A DNA stretch of 64,000 nt from CAYSLU01 sp964431965 (GCA_964431965.1 CAYSLU010000006.1:1-64000); one strand, 5' to 3'. Shown: positions 8,974 through 16,348, counted from the first letter of the stretch. Notes: generated by a model not told the origin, from the sequence alone. Translations and numbers: made by a program.

Positions 8974-9041
8974 TCTCTGATCCGGCTCGCCCACGCTTGC
9001 CGGGTTCGGTTTCATCGGATGAACGAGAGCAGGGGGATGGA

Positions 9042-9332
9042 ATGAGAAAACTGTTAGTGGTAGCGCTGGCCGCAATGGTCTTGATGGGAACGGTCGGGTC
9101 GTCGACGGCGATCAATACGCAGCGCGGCGGACTGATGGGGTTCATCGCCGGCTGTTGCTTTGGTATTCGAACGGGTGCGGCGTACAATGACGGGAAGGAA
9201 GTTCACTGGCGGCAGTGGTGCCGTCTGATTCCCTACGTGAACATTGTGTTTGCCATCTGGGACGGAGTGGACGGCACCAATGGCATGCAGACCAAGGACT
9301 ATGCGTCAAAGTACGGCTCCGTGTTCTACTGA
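9042..9332 (+). CDS. Small exported/membrane protein, second of a tandem pair (unknown function)
   Basis: A 96-aa paralogue of the preceding protein, of the same length and in the same orientation. It has the same plan: an N-terminal signal-like helix (MRKLLVVALAAMVLMG), INTQRGGLMGFIAGCCFG, RTGAAYNDGKEVHWRQW, and IPYVNIVFAIWDGVDG before a C-terminal YGSVFY. Differences cluster in the signal segment and near the second helix (WCRLIPYV versus WVMLIPIA), which is the pattern of a duplicated gene under purifying selection. A GGGGGAT Shine-Dalgarno precedes the ATG. It sits 68 bp after its twin and 31 bp before the TPR-YidD gene, with a strong terminator just downstream. Confidence 0.8.
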   Translation: MRKLLVVALAAMVLMGTVGSSTAINTQRGGLMGFIAGCCFGIRTGAAYNDGKEVHWRQWCRLIPYVNIVFAIWDGVDGTNGMQTKDYASKYGSVFY

Positions 9333-9363
9333 GGGCTCGGCCAGACATCGTGGGACGCGACGC

Positions 9364-10218
9364 ATGAGGATTCCGGGTGTAATGCTCGGAATCCTCTTTT
9401 TTTGGGCGGATCCGGGCCACGCGGGCGGAGCGCTCCAGCTCTCGGAGGAGCTGTCTGCCGAAGGAAACTGGCGGGCCGCCGGCCGGGAGGCGCGTCGCGT
9501 GCTGGCGGGCGATCCGTCAAACGAGCGCGCGAGCCTGCTGTCCTCCATATCCGCGCTTCGAGTGGACGCCCAGGCGGGGCGGTTGGCCGTCACGAACGAC
9601 AGGACGGCTGTCGCGGTAGCGGACCTGGCGCGCCTGGCGACGTCTGCCGGCTCCGGCGCGGTGCGCGCGGAGGCGGCGTACGAAGGCGGGCTGGCTCTGT
9701 ATCGTCAGCGCCGGTGGGATGAGGCGTACCCGCTGCTGCGCGACGCCTTTCTGAAGGCCGGCGAAGGCGTCCGGCTGGCGTGCGCCAGCTACGGGCTTGA
9801 TCGGATTCTGCGCGAGCGGCCCGAACTGGAGCCGATGACATCGGGCCTCCGGGTTCAGGTTGACGGCTGTCGTGCCTTGTGGACTCGTGATGTTCAGGTC
9901 GCGTTCGATGGAGCCGGCCCGACGCAGCCCCGGACTCGTCTGTTCGCCTGGCCCGGGGTGTGGATCGTCGCGTTCTATCGTCACGCGGTCGGCCCGGCGC
10001 TGGGGAACCGGTGCTCGCTGACCCCGAGTTGCTCCCGCTATTTCGCGGCGGCCAGCCGGGCGCACGGGCTGCTGGCGTTCCCGATCGTGGCCGACCGGCT
10101 GGTGCGCGAGCCGGGCGTTGTGGCGGCGGGTGAGTATCCGATCATCGTGGGCGGGCATGTCCGGTATGCGGATCCGCTGCAGGCGCACGATTGGTGGCTG
10201 GGGGGCGGGCGGCGCTAG
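9364..10218 (+). CDS. TPR-like protein with C-terminal YidD (membrane insertion efficiency factor) domain
   Basis: A 284-aa protein. Residues 1-20 form a short signal-like segment (GVMLGILFFWADPGHA). Residues ~25-190 are alpha-helical and TPR-like (LYRQRRWDEAYPLLRDAFLK). Residues ~195-270 match YidD: VAFYRHAVGPALGNRCSLTP then SCSRYFAAASRAHG and ADRLVREP. Free-standing YidD is an ~80-aa protein that aids YidC-dependent insertion and is normally encoded between rnpA and yidC; here it is fused to a large N-terminal helical domain and sits elsewhere. The start codon and signal segment coincide with a perfect intrinsic terminator hairpin (9366-9403), so either expression is attenuated or translation begins further downstream. 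Confidence 0.75.
   Translation: MRIPGVMLGILFFWADPGHAGGALQLSEELSAEGNWRAAGREARRVLAGDPSNERASLLSSISALRVDAQAGRLAVTNDRTAVAVADLARLATSAGSGAVRAEAAYEGGLALYRQRRWDEAYPLLRDAFLKAGEGVRLACASYGLDRILRERPELEPMTSGLRVQVDGCRALWTRDVQVAFDGAGPTQPRTRLFAWPGVWIVAFYRHAVGPALGNRCSLTPSCSRYFAAASRAHGLLAFPIVADRLVREPGVVAAGEYPIIVGGHVRYADPLQAHDWWLGGGRR
9366..9403 (+). terminator. Strong rho-independent terminator overlapping the start of the TPR-YidD gene
   Basis: A perfect 10-bp stem (GAGGATTCCG at 9366-9375, CGGAATCCTC at 9387-9396) with an 11-nt loop, followed by seven T residues (9397-9403). The stem begins with the G of the ATG at 9364, and the T run encodes the Leu-Phe-Phe of the putative signal peptide. It would end transcripts of the twin small-protein genes 34 bp after their stop. 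Confidence 0.85.
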
Positions 10219-10230
10219 GCGCGAAGAGAG

Positions 10231-10261
10231 AGTGATCAGTGACCAGCGGTCAGTGATCAGT
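10231..10261. repeat. Short duplicated AGTGATCAGT motif
   Basis: AGTGATCAGT occurs at 10231-10240 and again at 10252-10261, separated by GACCAGCGGTC, giving a near-palindromic 31-bp unit. It lies in the gap between the YidD-fusion gene and the next gene, just before a second dispersed-repeat unit. It reads as one copy of an intergenic repeat rather than a promoter. Confidence 0.6.
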
Positions 10262-10272
10262 GGGTGATTCAA

Positions 10273-10299
10273 TGTCATCCTGAGCGAAGCGAAGGATCT
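10273..10299. repeat. Dispersed palindromic repeat unit (TCATCCTGAGCGAAGCGAAGGATCT type)
   Basis: A 27-bp unit TGTCATCCTGAGCGAAGC plus GAAGGATCT, with internal dyad symmetry (ATCCT...AGGAT; CGAAGCG centre). It ends 7 bp before the ATG at 10307. The same core recurs, inverted and diverged, at 11221-11293. Such units are known as dispersed intergenic repeats in many environmental bacterial genomes. Confidence 0.75.
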
Positions 10300-10306
10300 G
10301 TGCGAT

Positions 10307-11179
10307 ATGACGGTCACGAATGAGACTCTGTCACGCGTCGGTCTGGTCTGCGCGCTTGTGCTGACCGCGGCCTCGACGATCGCCGGCGAGTCGCCGAGCC
10401 AGTTTGCGGTGCAGCTCGCGCGGGACGGGCGCCGGGAGGAGTCCGCCATCGAGTTCCGGCGGCTGGCAATGACGGCCGGGGACGGAGCGGCGCGCAGCGC
10501 GTACGGGTGGGCGGCCGCGTTTCAGTATTGGACCAACCGCCAGTACGATCTGGCCGATCGCGTGCTCGACCGCGCGGAGGACGACCTGTCCGGCCGGCCG
10601 GCGGAGACGGCGCTGCTGCGCGGCGAACTCGCGATGGGACGCGAGGACTGGGATCAGGCGACGTTCTTTCTGACCAGCGCGGGCGAGCATTCCCCGACGG
10701 GCATGCTGAAGACATACACCAGCCGGCGACTGGCGGAGGCGCGCCTGCGGCGTGGCGACATCGCGGGCGCGCGCGACCAGTTGGCCGCGCCCGAGCAGAG
10801 TGAGGGGTTGAGGGCGATCGACTCGTACGCCGCCGGACGCGACAAGAAGCCGTGGCTGGGCGGGGTGCTGGGGCTCATTCCGGGAGCGGGATACGCCTAT
10901 TCGGGTGAGTATGCCAATGCGGCGCGATCGGCCATCCTTAACGGGCTCTTCATGTTCGGCATGTGGAGCACAGCCGATCACGAGCAATGGGGCGGATTCG
11001 CCGTGATCAGCTTCTTTGAGCTGACGTGGTACACGGGCAGCGTGTACGGTGGCGTGGACGCGGCGCACCGGTATAATCAAGGGCGGCTGGACGACTGCAC
11101 CGACGCGATCACGGGCGGCGCGTCGTTCGAGCCCGACTACGGGCAGCTGCCGATTCTTTCGATACGCTTTGCGTTCTAA
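10307..11179 (+). CDS. TPR-containing protein with C-terminal membrane segments (DUF5683-like)
   Basis: A 290-aa protein with a signal-like N-terminus (VGLVCALVLTAASTIAG), a helical TPR-like region (residues ~30-180, for example QYWTNRQYDLADRVLDRAED) and a C-terminal membrane part: KKPWLGGVLGLIPGAGYAYS, a hydrophobic helix ILNGLFMFGMWS, then FAVISFFELTWYTGSVYGG. The GLIPGAGYAY-type motif followed by two helices is like DUF5683/TM-containing envelope proteins. It follows the TPR-YidD gene by 88 bp, a gap holding two repeat units. A TPR region followed by a YidD-like or DUF5683-like part in adjacent genes suggests a joint role at the inner membrane; no function is known to me. Confidence 0.72.
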   Translation: MTVTNETLSRVGLVCALVLTAASTIAGESPSQFAVQLARDGRREESAIEFRRLAMTAGDGAARSAYGWAAAFQYWTNRQYDLADRVLDRAEDDLSGRPAETALLRGELAMGREDWDQATFFLTSAGEHSPTGMLKTYTSRRLAEARLRRGDIAGARDQLAAPEQSEGLRAIDSYAAGRDKKPWLGGVLGLIPGAGYAYSGEYANAARSAILNGLFMFGMWSTADHEQWGGFAVISFFELTWYTGSVYGGVDAAHRYNQGRLDDCTDAITGGASFEPDYGQLPILSIRFAF

Positions 11180-11220
11180 TGTGCCGTCTGGCGTGCGATC
11201 ATGGAAGGCATCGAGGCGAC

Positions 11221-11293
11221 TGTCATTCCGAGCGGAGCGAGGAATCTCATCCGAGATTGGGAAGCATGAGATCCTTCGCTGCGCTCAGGATGA
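11221..11293. repeat. Long imperfect inverted repeat of the GAGCGNAGCGAGGAATCTC family
   Basis: Two arms: 11221-11248 (TGTCATTCCGAGCGGAGC then GAGGAATCTC) and 11268-11293 (GAGATCCTTCGCTGCG then CTCAGGATGA). The second arm read in reverse complement nearly equals the first, giving a stem of about 26 bp with a loop of about 19 nt. The arms match the single unit at 10273-10299. The element fills most of the gap before the lipoprotein gene. Confidence 0.8.
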
Positions 11294-11345
11294 AACGGCG
11301 GCATGAGTACCTGTTTCTGAAGCAGCGGACCAGAGGACGAGCGAT

Positions 11346-12104
11346 ATGGCTCAATGCAGATCCGGGTGGGGGACGGGCGCTCGCGCGGCTGTGTGCGCGG
11401 CTTTTTGCGCGGTCGTCATGCTGCTGTCGGGGTGCGTCTACGTTCGGCTTCTGGCGCTCAAGAACCAGCTTGCCGAGTTCGACACGTACGTCCAGGTGGA
11501 ACACACCCCGTCGCTGACCTTCGTGATGAAGGAGCCGGTGCTGCTCGACGAGGACGTGGTGACGCTCGTGGGGAAGATGCCGACCACCGTGTCGTCGAAC
11601 GGGGCCATCGTGACGTGGGATTTCGCCTACGTCAACGTCGCCGTGCCGCGCCCGGCTGGAGCGCCGCCGGAGCCGCAGGACTTCCACCTGGTGATGCAGT
11701 TCCGCAATGGGCTCCTCCGGTCGGTTGTCGCACCCGTCCAGATCGTCGATCTGTGGGGCGAGGGATTCCTGGCCGCCGCGGCTCAATCGCTCGGCCGCGC
11801 GCGGATCATCCAGCGTTCGTACGACATGGCGTGGTCGGGCATCTTCCCGCCGGGGAAGGCCCCGCCGGTGCCCACTCAGGAGGACATCGTTCGCCTGCTT
11901 GGGGTGCCGCTGAAGGCTTCCGAGAAAGGCCGCGAGGCGGTCGTCGACTATGAGTACGGCATCCTGCCTCTGGGGCCGGGTGACACGGACGGGGGACGCA
12001 TACGCTCCACGTTCCGATTCCTCAAATCGGACGGCCGCATGGTGCACGCGGCCATGCGGATCGGCCGCTCGCGGATCGACGTGAAGGGCGTGGACAAGCC
12101 GTAG
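11346..12104 (+). CDS. Putative lipoprotein of unknown function
   Basis: A 252-aa protein with a type II signal peptide: basic start, hydrophobic AAFCAVVMLL, lipobox LSGC with Cys29 as the lipidation site. The mature part is soluble and beta-rich (FVMKEPVLLDEDVVTLVGKM, TWDFAYVNVAVPRP, FHLVMQFRNGLLRSVVAP), with a later region DGGRIRSTFRFLKSDGRMV. An AGAGGA sequence precedes the ATG at a long spacing. It closes the small-protein/YidD cassette on the plus strand, separated from the previous gene by a repeat. I do not recognise its family; the export signal suggests an envelope-anchored protein. Confidence 0.75.
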   Translation: MAQCRSGWGTGARAAVCAAFCAVVMLLSGCVYVRLLALKNQLAEFDTYVQVEHTPSLTFVMKEPVLLDEDVVTLVGKMPTTVSSNGAIVTWDFAYVNVAVPRPAGAPPEPQDFHLVMQFRNGLLRSVVAPVQIVDLWGEGFLAAAAQSLGRARIIQRSYDMAWSGIFPPGKAPPVPTQEDIVRLLGVPLKASEKGREAVVDYEYGILPLGPGDTDGGRIRSTFRFLKSDGRMVHAAMRIGRSRIDVKGVDKP

Positions 12105-12144
12105 CGCGCGGCTGGCGATCCACGGTCCGCAGCGGGCTCAGGAA

Positions 12145-12205
12145 AGTAGCTGCGGCCGTAAGGCCGCGGCAGATGCCACGCGCTCACGCGCGCGGCTACG
12201 GCTAA
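12145..12205. repeat. Double-hairpin intergenic repeat
   Basis: Hairpin 1 has arms GCGGCC (12152-12157) and GGCCGC (12162-12167) with a GTAA loop. Hairpin 2 has arms GCGC (12180-12183) and GCGC (12188-12191) with a TCAC loop. Outer bases GTAGC (12146-12150) and GCTAC (12195-12199) can pair and close both into a cloverleaf-like fold. It sits between convergent genes but lacks a T run, so it is more like a REP-type mobile repeat than a terminator. Confidence 0.65.
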
Positions 12206-12220
12206 CCGTCGGCGCCCCTC

Positions 12221-13759
12221 TCAGTACGCGTTCCGATGCGCGACGAACGTCTTCACGATGATCTTGAAGTCGAACGAGAGCGACCAGTTTTCCAGGTAGT
12301 AGAGGTCGTACTTGATCCGCTCCTCGATGCTCGTGTTGCCGCGAAGGCCGTTGACCTGCGCCCAGCCCGTCATGCCGGGCTTGGACACGTGGCGCCACAT
12401 GTAGCCGCTGATGTCCTCCTTGAACTTCTCGACGAAGTGGGGGCGCTCGGGCCGGGGGCCGACGAGGCTCATGTCACCGCGCAGCACGTTCCAGAGCTGC
12501 GGCAACTCGTCGAGGTTATGGCGGCGCAGGAATGCGCCGACCGCCGTTCGGCGGGGGTCGTTTTCCGTGGCCCACACGGGCCCCGTCGCGTCCTCGGCGC
12601 CCTCCTGCATCGTGCGGAGCTTGTAGAGCGTGTAGCGGCGCCCGTTCTCGCCGCAGCGCTCCTGCCGGTAGAACACCGGCCCGGCCGAGCTGCGACGGAT
12701 CGCGGCGGCGGCGGCGGCGATCAACGGGGCGGTCAGGACGAGCCCCACGACGGCGCCGGCGATGTCCTCCGCGCGCTTCAGGCAGCGATTCCAGAAGAAG
12801 TCCAGCGGCCAGCGTCCGACCCCCAGCAGGGGGATGTCGTCGACCATCTGCATGTCCACGCCAGCGGTGAGGACGCGAAACAGGTCCGGCACGAGGTTGA
12901 ACTGAATCAGGTGCTTCTCGCACAGGAGGATGATCTCGATTACGCGCTGGGGGGGGAGGCTGGATGCGGCCAGGATGAGCTGGTCCACCCGCTGGCCGTC
13001 CAGCAGCGCCGGGATGTCGTCGACCGCGCCGAGCACGCGCTCCGGCGAAATGGCCGCGTCCGGATCCGCGCCATCGACCCGGACGAACCCGACGACCTCG
13101 GATGCGAGCCGGGGATCGCGCTCCAGCGCGCGGCGCAGCCGGGCGGCCACTTCGTCGGTTCCGAGAATCAGCACCCGGTTCCGCCCCTTGCGCCGCCGGG
13201 CGTAGCGGATTTCGGCCCGGAACAGCAGCCAGCGCTCGAGTATGAGCAACGCGCAGACGATGGCGAACGACAGCGCCATGGTGATGCGGCTGAACGGGGG
13301 GTCGGTGCGGATGGCGAATGCCAGGGCCGTGGCGAGCAGGATCCCGAGCGCGGTCGCCCGGACCAACCGCGGCACCTTGTTGCCGAAGTTCCCGACCTGC
13401 GGCCGGACGTAGAGGGCGAGAGAGCGGAAGAGGAACAGGAAGAGCAGGGCGGCGAGGGCCGCGCCCCAGCCGTACATGAAATACAGGTCGGGCGGGGGTT
13501 GCTCGCTGGGCACCTCCGCGTGGATGAACCACCAGTCGATGCGGAGCGCGAGCGGGATCAGGCCGCTGTCGAAGCGGATCCACGTGGCCAGAAGGAATCC
13601 GCCGAACACGGCCGCTGCGTCCGCGACGACGGCGGCCGAGCTGGCGAGTACGTCCGCTGTGTCTTTCTTTCGCACGGCGGCATGGTAGGGAAAGCGACGC
13701 CGGCCCTCAAGAGCGACTTCGCTTCTCACCCGGTCGGCGGCCGTGTACTGTAGCTGCAT
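12221..13759 (-). CDS. Exopolysaccharide polyprenyl-phosphate sugar-1-phosphate transferase (WbaP-like)
   Basis: About 512 aa. It transfers a sugar-1-phosphate from a nucleotide sugar to undecaprenyl phosphate, the first step of a surface polysaccharide. The N-terminal ~160 residues hold four or five membrane helices; the middle has a Rossmann-like CoA-binding domain (RVLILGTDEVAARLRRAL); the C-terminal ~200 residues are the bacterial sugar transferase domain, with RYTLYKLRTM, LDELPQLWNVLRGDMSLVGP, RPERP and KPGMTGWAQVNGLRG. A GTG at 13675 (VRKKDTADV) would give a more usual 484-aa protein and is a serious alternative; neither start has a good Shine-Dalgarno. No other polysaccharide-assembly genes lie next to it. 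Confidence 0.88.
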   Translation of the reverse strand: MQLQYTAADRVRSEVALEGRRRFPYHAAVRKKDTADVLASSAAVVADAAAVFGGFLLATWIRFDSGLIPLALRIDWWFIHAEVPSEQPPPDLYFMYGWGAALAALLFLFLFRSLALYVRPQVGNFGNKVPRLVRATALGILLATALAFAIRTDPPFSRITMALSFAIVCALLILERWLLFRAEIRYARRRKGRNRVLILGTDEVAARLRRALERDPRLASEVVGFVRVDGADPDAAISPERVLGAVDDIPALLDGQRVDQLILAASSLPPQRVIEIILLCEKHLIQFNLVPDLFRVLTAGVDMQMVDDIPLLGVGRWPLDFFWNRCLKRAEDIAGAVVGLVLTAPLIAAAAAAIRRSSAGPVFYRQERCGENGRRYTLYKLRTMQEGAEDATGPVWATENDPRRTAVGAFLRRHNLDELPQLWNVLRGDMSLVGPRPERPHFVEKFKEDISGYMWRHVSKPGMTGWAQVNGLRGNTSIEERIKYDLYYLENWSLSFDFKIIVKTFVAHRNAY

Positions 13760-13795
13760 TCGCCGGATCGATCCCGTGGCACGCGGCGAGGAACC

Positions 13796-14071
13796 ATGGA
13801 CGAGCTTGAGCCCATCGAGATTCCGATCGACGGCGTTCTGGACCTGCACGCCTTTCACCCCCGGGACGTGAAGGATCTGGTGATCGAATACCTGACGGAA
13901 TGCCGGAAGCGAGGCATCCTGCGGGTGCGCATCATTCACGGCAAGGGGATTGGAGCGCTGCGCGAGACGGTTCATTCCGTCCTGAAGCGGCTTCCGGAAG
14001 TGGAGTCGTTCGGCCTGGCGCCGGCGACAGCCGGCGGGTGGGGCGCCACCGTGGTCGTTCTGCGGCCGTGA
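13796..14071 (+). CDS. Smr-domain protein
   Basis: A 91-aa stand-alone small MutS-related (Smr) domain with both hallmark motifs: LDLHAF (DLH type) and the HGKGIGALRETVHSVL loop (HGKG.G.LR). Smr domains are nucleases or nucleic-acid-binding modules; stand-alone ones are linked to rescue of stalled ribosomes or DNA processing. A GAGGA site precedes the ATG by a few bases. It is divergent from the sugar transferase gene and 25 bp upstream of the URO-D-like gene. Confidence 0.88.
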   Translation: MDELEPIEIPIDGVLDLHAFHPRDVKDLVIEYLTECRKRGILRVRIIHGKGIGALRETVHSVLKRLPEVESFGLAPATAGGWGATVVVLRP

Positions 14072-14096
14072 CGGCGGACGCATGGAGGAGGCGAGG

Positions 14097-15224
14097 ATGA
14101 CGGCAAGTCCTGTACACCGTGAGTGTTTCGGCCGCATCATGGCCGGGCAGCCTTCGGACTGGATTCCGAACTACGAGCTGGGGTGCTGGGGGCAGACGAT
14201 CGATCGCTGGCTGCGCGAAGGCATGCCGGCGGACCGCGTATACCTGGGCGACATGTTCGAAGGCGAGCCGCTGTTCCGGATCGATCGCCGGGCGTTCGGC
14301 CGGATCGGCACAGGGATGGTTCCTGCCTTCGAGTACCGGGCGCTGGAGGAGACCGATGAATACCTGGTGGCCCGGCACGGGAACGGAATCGTCACGCGCG
14401 CCCTCAAGACCGGCACCGTCCGCGGGACGCGGATGAGCATGGACACGTACCTGTCCTTTCCCGTCACGGACCGCGCCTCGTGGGCCGACGTCAAGCGGCG
14501 GTACGATCCGGCGACGCCCATCCGGTATCCGTACTGGTGGGATGAGATGGCTCGGACGTGGCAGGATCGCACCTATCCCGCATGCCTGCTGGGCAACGGG
14601 ACCTACGGCCTCTATTCACAGCTCCGCTCGTGGGTCGGCACCGAAGGCATCTCCTACCTGTTTTACGACGACCCGGCGCTGGTCGAGGAGATGGTCGAGT
14701 TCTGGGCCGACTTCTTCCTCGCGCTGGTCGAGCGGGCGCTGGAGGACGTGCAATTCGACTACTTCAGCTTCTTTGAGGACTGTGCGGGCAAGGGCGGCCC
14801 GCTGTTCGGCCCGGAGCTGTTTCGCCGCTTCTTCGAAAAGCCGTACCGCCGCATCATCGAGCGGCTCAACCGGGCCGGCGTCCGGAGCATCTGGGTGGAT
14901 TCGGACGGCGACATGGAAGCGCTGATCCCCTCGTGGATGGACGTTGGGGTGAACTGCTTCTGGCCGCTCGAGCAGGCGTCGGGCATGGATCCCGTGCGGC
15001 TGCGTCGCAAGCTCGGGCCGGGCGTGGCGCTCTGCGGGGGCATCGACAAGCGCGAAATCGCGAAGGGCCGCGCGGCCATCGACCGGGAGCTTCAGGCTAA
15101 GATTCCGCCCATGCTGGAGCAGGGCGGCTTCATCCCCCACATCGACCACGCCGTCCACCCCGACATCTCGTACGACGACTTCATGTACTACATCGAGCTC
15201 AAACTGAAGCTGCTGGGGCGGTGA
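14097..15224 (+). CDS. Uroporphyrinogen decarboxylase-like protein (URO-D/MtaA superfamily)
   Basis: A 375-aa URO-D-fold protein (FGRIMAGQPSDWIPNYELGC start; SFFEDCAGKGGPLFGPELF; INRAGVRSIWVDSDGD-like region at ~260; GVALCGGIDKREIAKG; GGFIPHIDHAVHPDISYDDF end). The His/Asp-rich C-terminal HIDHAVHPD resembles the C-terminal region of methyltransferase-like members rather than true HemE. Such paralogues are abundant in Lentisphaerae-like and other anaerobic genomes and are thought to act on methylated or corrinoid-linked substrates. GGAGGAGGCGAGG precedes the ATG. A second member lies at 49095-50252. Confidence 0.8.
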   Translation: MTASPVHRECFGRIMAGQPSDWIPNYELGCWGQTIDRWLREGMPADRVYLGDMFEGEPLFRIDRRAFGRIGTGMVPAFEYRALEETDEYLVARHGNGIVTRALKTGTVRGTRMSMDTYLSFPVTDRASWADVKRRYDPATPIRYPYWWDEMARTWQDRTYPACLLGNGTYGLYSQLRSWVGTEGISYLFYDDPALVEEMVEFWADFFLALVERALEDVQFDYFSFFEDCAGKGGPLFGPELFRRFFEKPYRRIIERLNRAGVRSIWVDSDGDMEALIPSWMDVGVNCFWPLEQASGMDPVRLRRKLGPGVALCGGIDKREIAKGRAAIDRELQAKIPPMLEQGGFIPHIDHAVHPDISYDDFMYYIELKLKLLGR

Positions 15225-15244
15225 GCGCGAACAGGAGGTTGGAC

Positions 15245-15442
15245 ATGCAGTACGAAGTGACTCTGAGAATGATGGTCAAGAGCTCTTGCGACGCCGATCG
15301 GGTTGCCAGACAGACGGAGTCAGTGTTCGAGTTTGGCACTGTAAGGGAAGCCATCGCTGAAGGGCTTCACCTCACCGACGATCCGCACCTCGTGGATATC
15401 GCTGTTCGGAGACTCGCTCCAAACCGGTCCACACGAACATGA
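15245..15442 (+). CDS. Small hypothetical protein
   Basis: A 65-aa reading frame with a textbook AGGAGG seven bases before its ATG. It begins MQYEVTLRMMVKSSCDADRV, a beta-alpha start like many small hypothetical proteins that follow a short strand with an acidic helix, and contains FEFGTVREAIAEGLHL. No signal peptide or membrane helix. Its stop lies 3 bp from the convergent stop of the nuclease-like gene. Base composition is less GC-rich than in the preceding genes, as in the rest of the islet up to 17.2 kb. Function unknown. Confidence 0.6.
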   Translation: MQYEVTLRMMVKSSCDADRVARQTESVFEFGTVREAIAEGLHLTDDPHLVDIAVRRLAPNRSTRT

Positions 15443-15445
15443 GGT

Positions 15446-16057
15446 TCAGCTGCCGGTCCCGTTCGGTGGCGTCTGTCCTGCCGGGGTCCACATCGCCTCC
15501 AAGCTCTCGAATCGGATGACGCGTTGATTCTCGCGGATTCCGGGAACGGATTCAAAGCGTCGAACGTCGAGACGACAAGGAGCTCGGACGTGCTCGCCCG
15601 GTGCCTCGAGGACAGCCACCTCAATCGCCCCCGTTCCGGCTTCGTATCGTCGTCCAAAGCGGATCCAGACCAAGGCGTCCGCTTTGAGATCCTTGTCCTT
15701 CAGTTCCTGAAAGGCATGCTGCCCCGTGGCTTTCACCTCGATCCGCATGACTCGGCCAGTCTCGCGGTTCTGGATGAGAATGTCGGCCTCGTGTCCGCCG
15801 TGCCGGCCACCCCATGACGGGCCAAAGAGGATCGGTACTGCCGCAATGGCAATGGATTCACTGAATATTGAGGGAAGAGACGGGAACTTGATGTGTCTTG
15901 CGACGGGGTTCCTTGCGCGAAATTCCCGGATCGTTCTGAATACTCCGGTCAAGGCGCGGTCCAGATTCAGTATCTCGGGCGGTGTCAGAGGCTGCCGTAC
16001 ATGTCCGATACTCTTGCCAACCGCAGCACCAACGGGAGTCTGACGAGTGGTTGCCAT
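15446..16057 (-). CDS. PD-(D/E)XK nuclease-like (putative type II restriction endonuclease)
   Basis: A 203-aa protein. The core reads HEADILIQ (Asp92), a 14-residue hairpin, then MRIEVKAT (Glu107-x-Lys109), the D...ExK arrangement of PD-(D/E)XK nucleases; Glu67 in an upstream helix could be the accessory acid. KADALVWIRFGRRYEAG is consistent with the later strand and helix. The start is 1 bp after the stop of the C-protein-like regulator gene, as in operons where a controller protein times restriction enzyme production. No DNA methyltransferase is visible anywhere in the window, so its role as a restriction enzyme is inferred and could instead be a solitary or remnant system. Confidence 0.6.
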   Translation of the reverse strand: MATTRQTPVGAAVGKSIGHVRQPLTPPEILNLDRALTGVFRTIREFRARNPVARHIKFPSLPSIFSESIAIAAVPILFGPSWGGRHGGHEADILIQNRETGRVMRIEVKATGQHAFQELKDKDLKADALVWIRFGRRYEAGTGAIEVAVLEAPGEHVRAPCRLDVRRFESVPGIRENQRVIRFESLEAMWTPAGQTPPNGTGS

Positions 16058-16058
16058 G

Positions 16059-16340
16059 CTACCGTAGCGAGGGGGCTGACGCTTCGGAGCGCGCAAGGAG
16101 CTCGGAGGGCTTTACGTCCAGCGCCAACGCAATGCGCTCCAGGGAATCGATGGTCAGAGACCTCTGCGACCTCTCGATCAGGCTGATATAGGTTCGATGC
16201 AGACCAGCGCGGAAAGCAAGCGCCTCTTGGCTGAGGCCCTTCTTCTGACGAAGACACCGGATCTGTCCTGCGAGGGGCTTACGCAGCAGCGCTTTGTCGG
16301 CAGTCGCGGACATGCCGAGAGTCTTGCATACGCTCCGCAT
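16059..16340 (-). CDS. XRE-family regulator resembling restriction-modification controller (C) proteins
   Basis: A 93-aa helix-turn-helix protein. The domain (residues ~22-85) has IRCLRQKKGLSQEALAFRAG, then LHRTYISLIERSQRSLTIDS and LERIALALDVKPSELL. The GLHRTYIS.IER signature is characteristic of C proteins that control type II restriction genes. ATGs at 16340 and 16313 are both possible; the first gives an almost leaderless message. A perfect 14-bp palindrome with a GACT...AGTC core lies immediately upstream (16349-16362). It is followed with a 1-bp gap by the nuclease-like gene, supporting an autoregulated two-gene unit. Confidence 0.8.
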   Translation of the reverse strand: MRSVCKTLGMSATADKALLRKPLAGQIRCLRQKKGLSQEALAFRAGLHRTYISLIERSQRSLTIDSLERIALALDVKPSELLARSEASAPSLR

Positions 16341-16348
16341 TCCGTCGT

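Noticed and set aside
11179..11517. Reading frame with CHSERSEES near its start
   Set aside because: That peptide is the translation of the dispersed repeat, a common annotation artefact; the real gene starts at 11346 in another frame.
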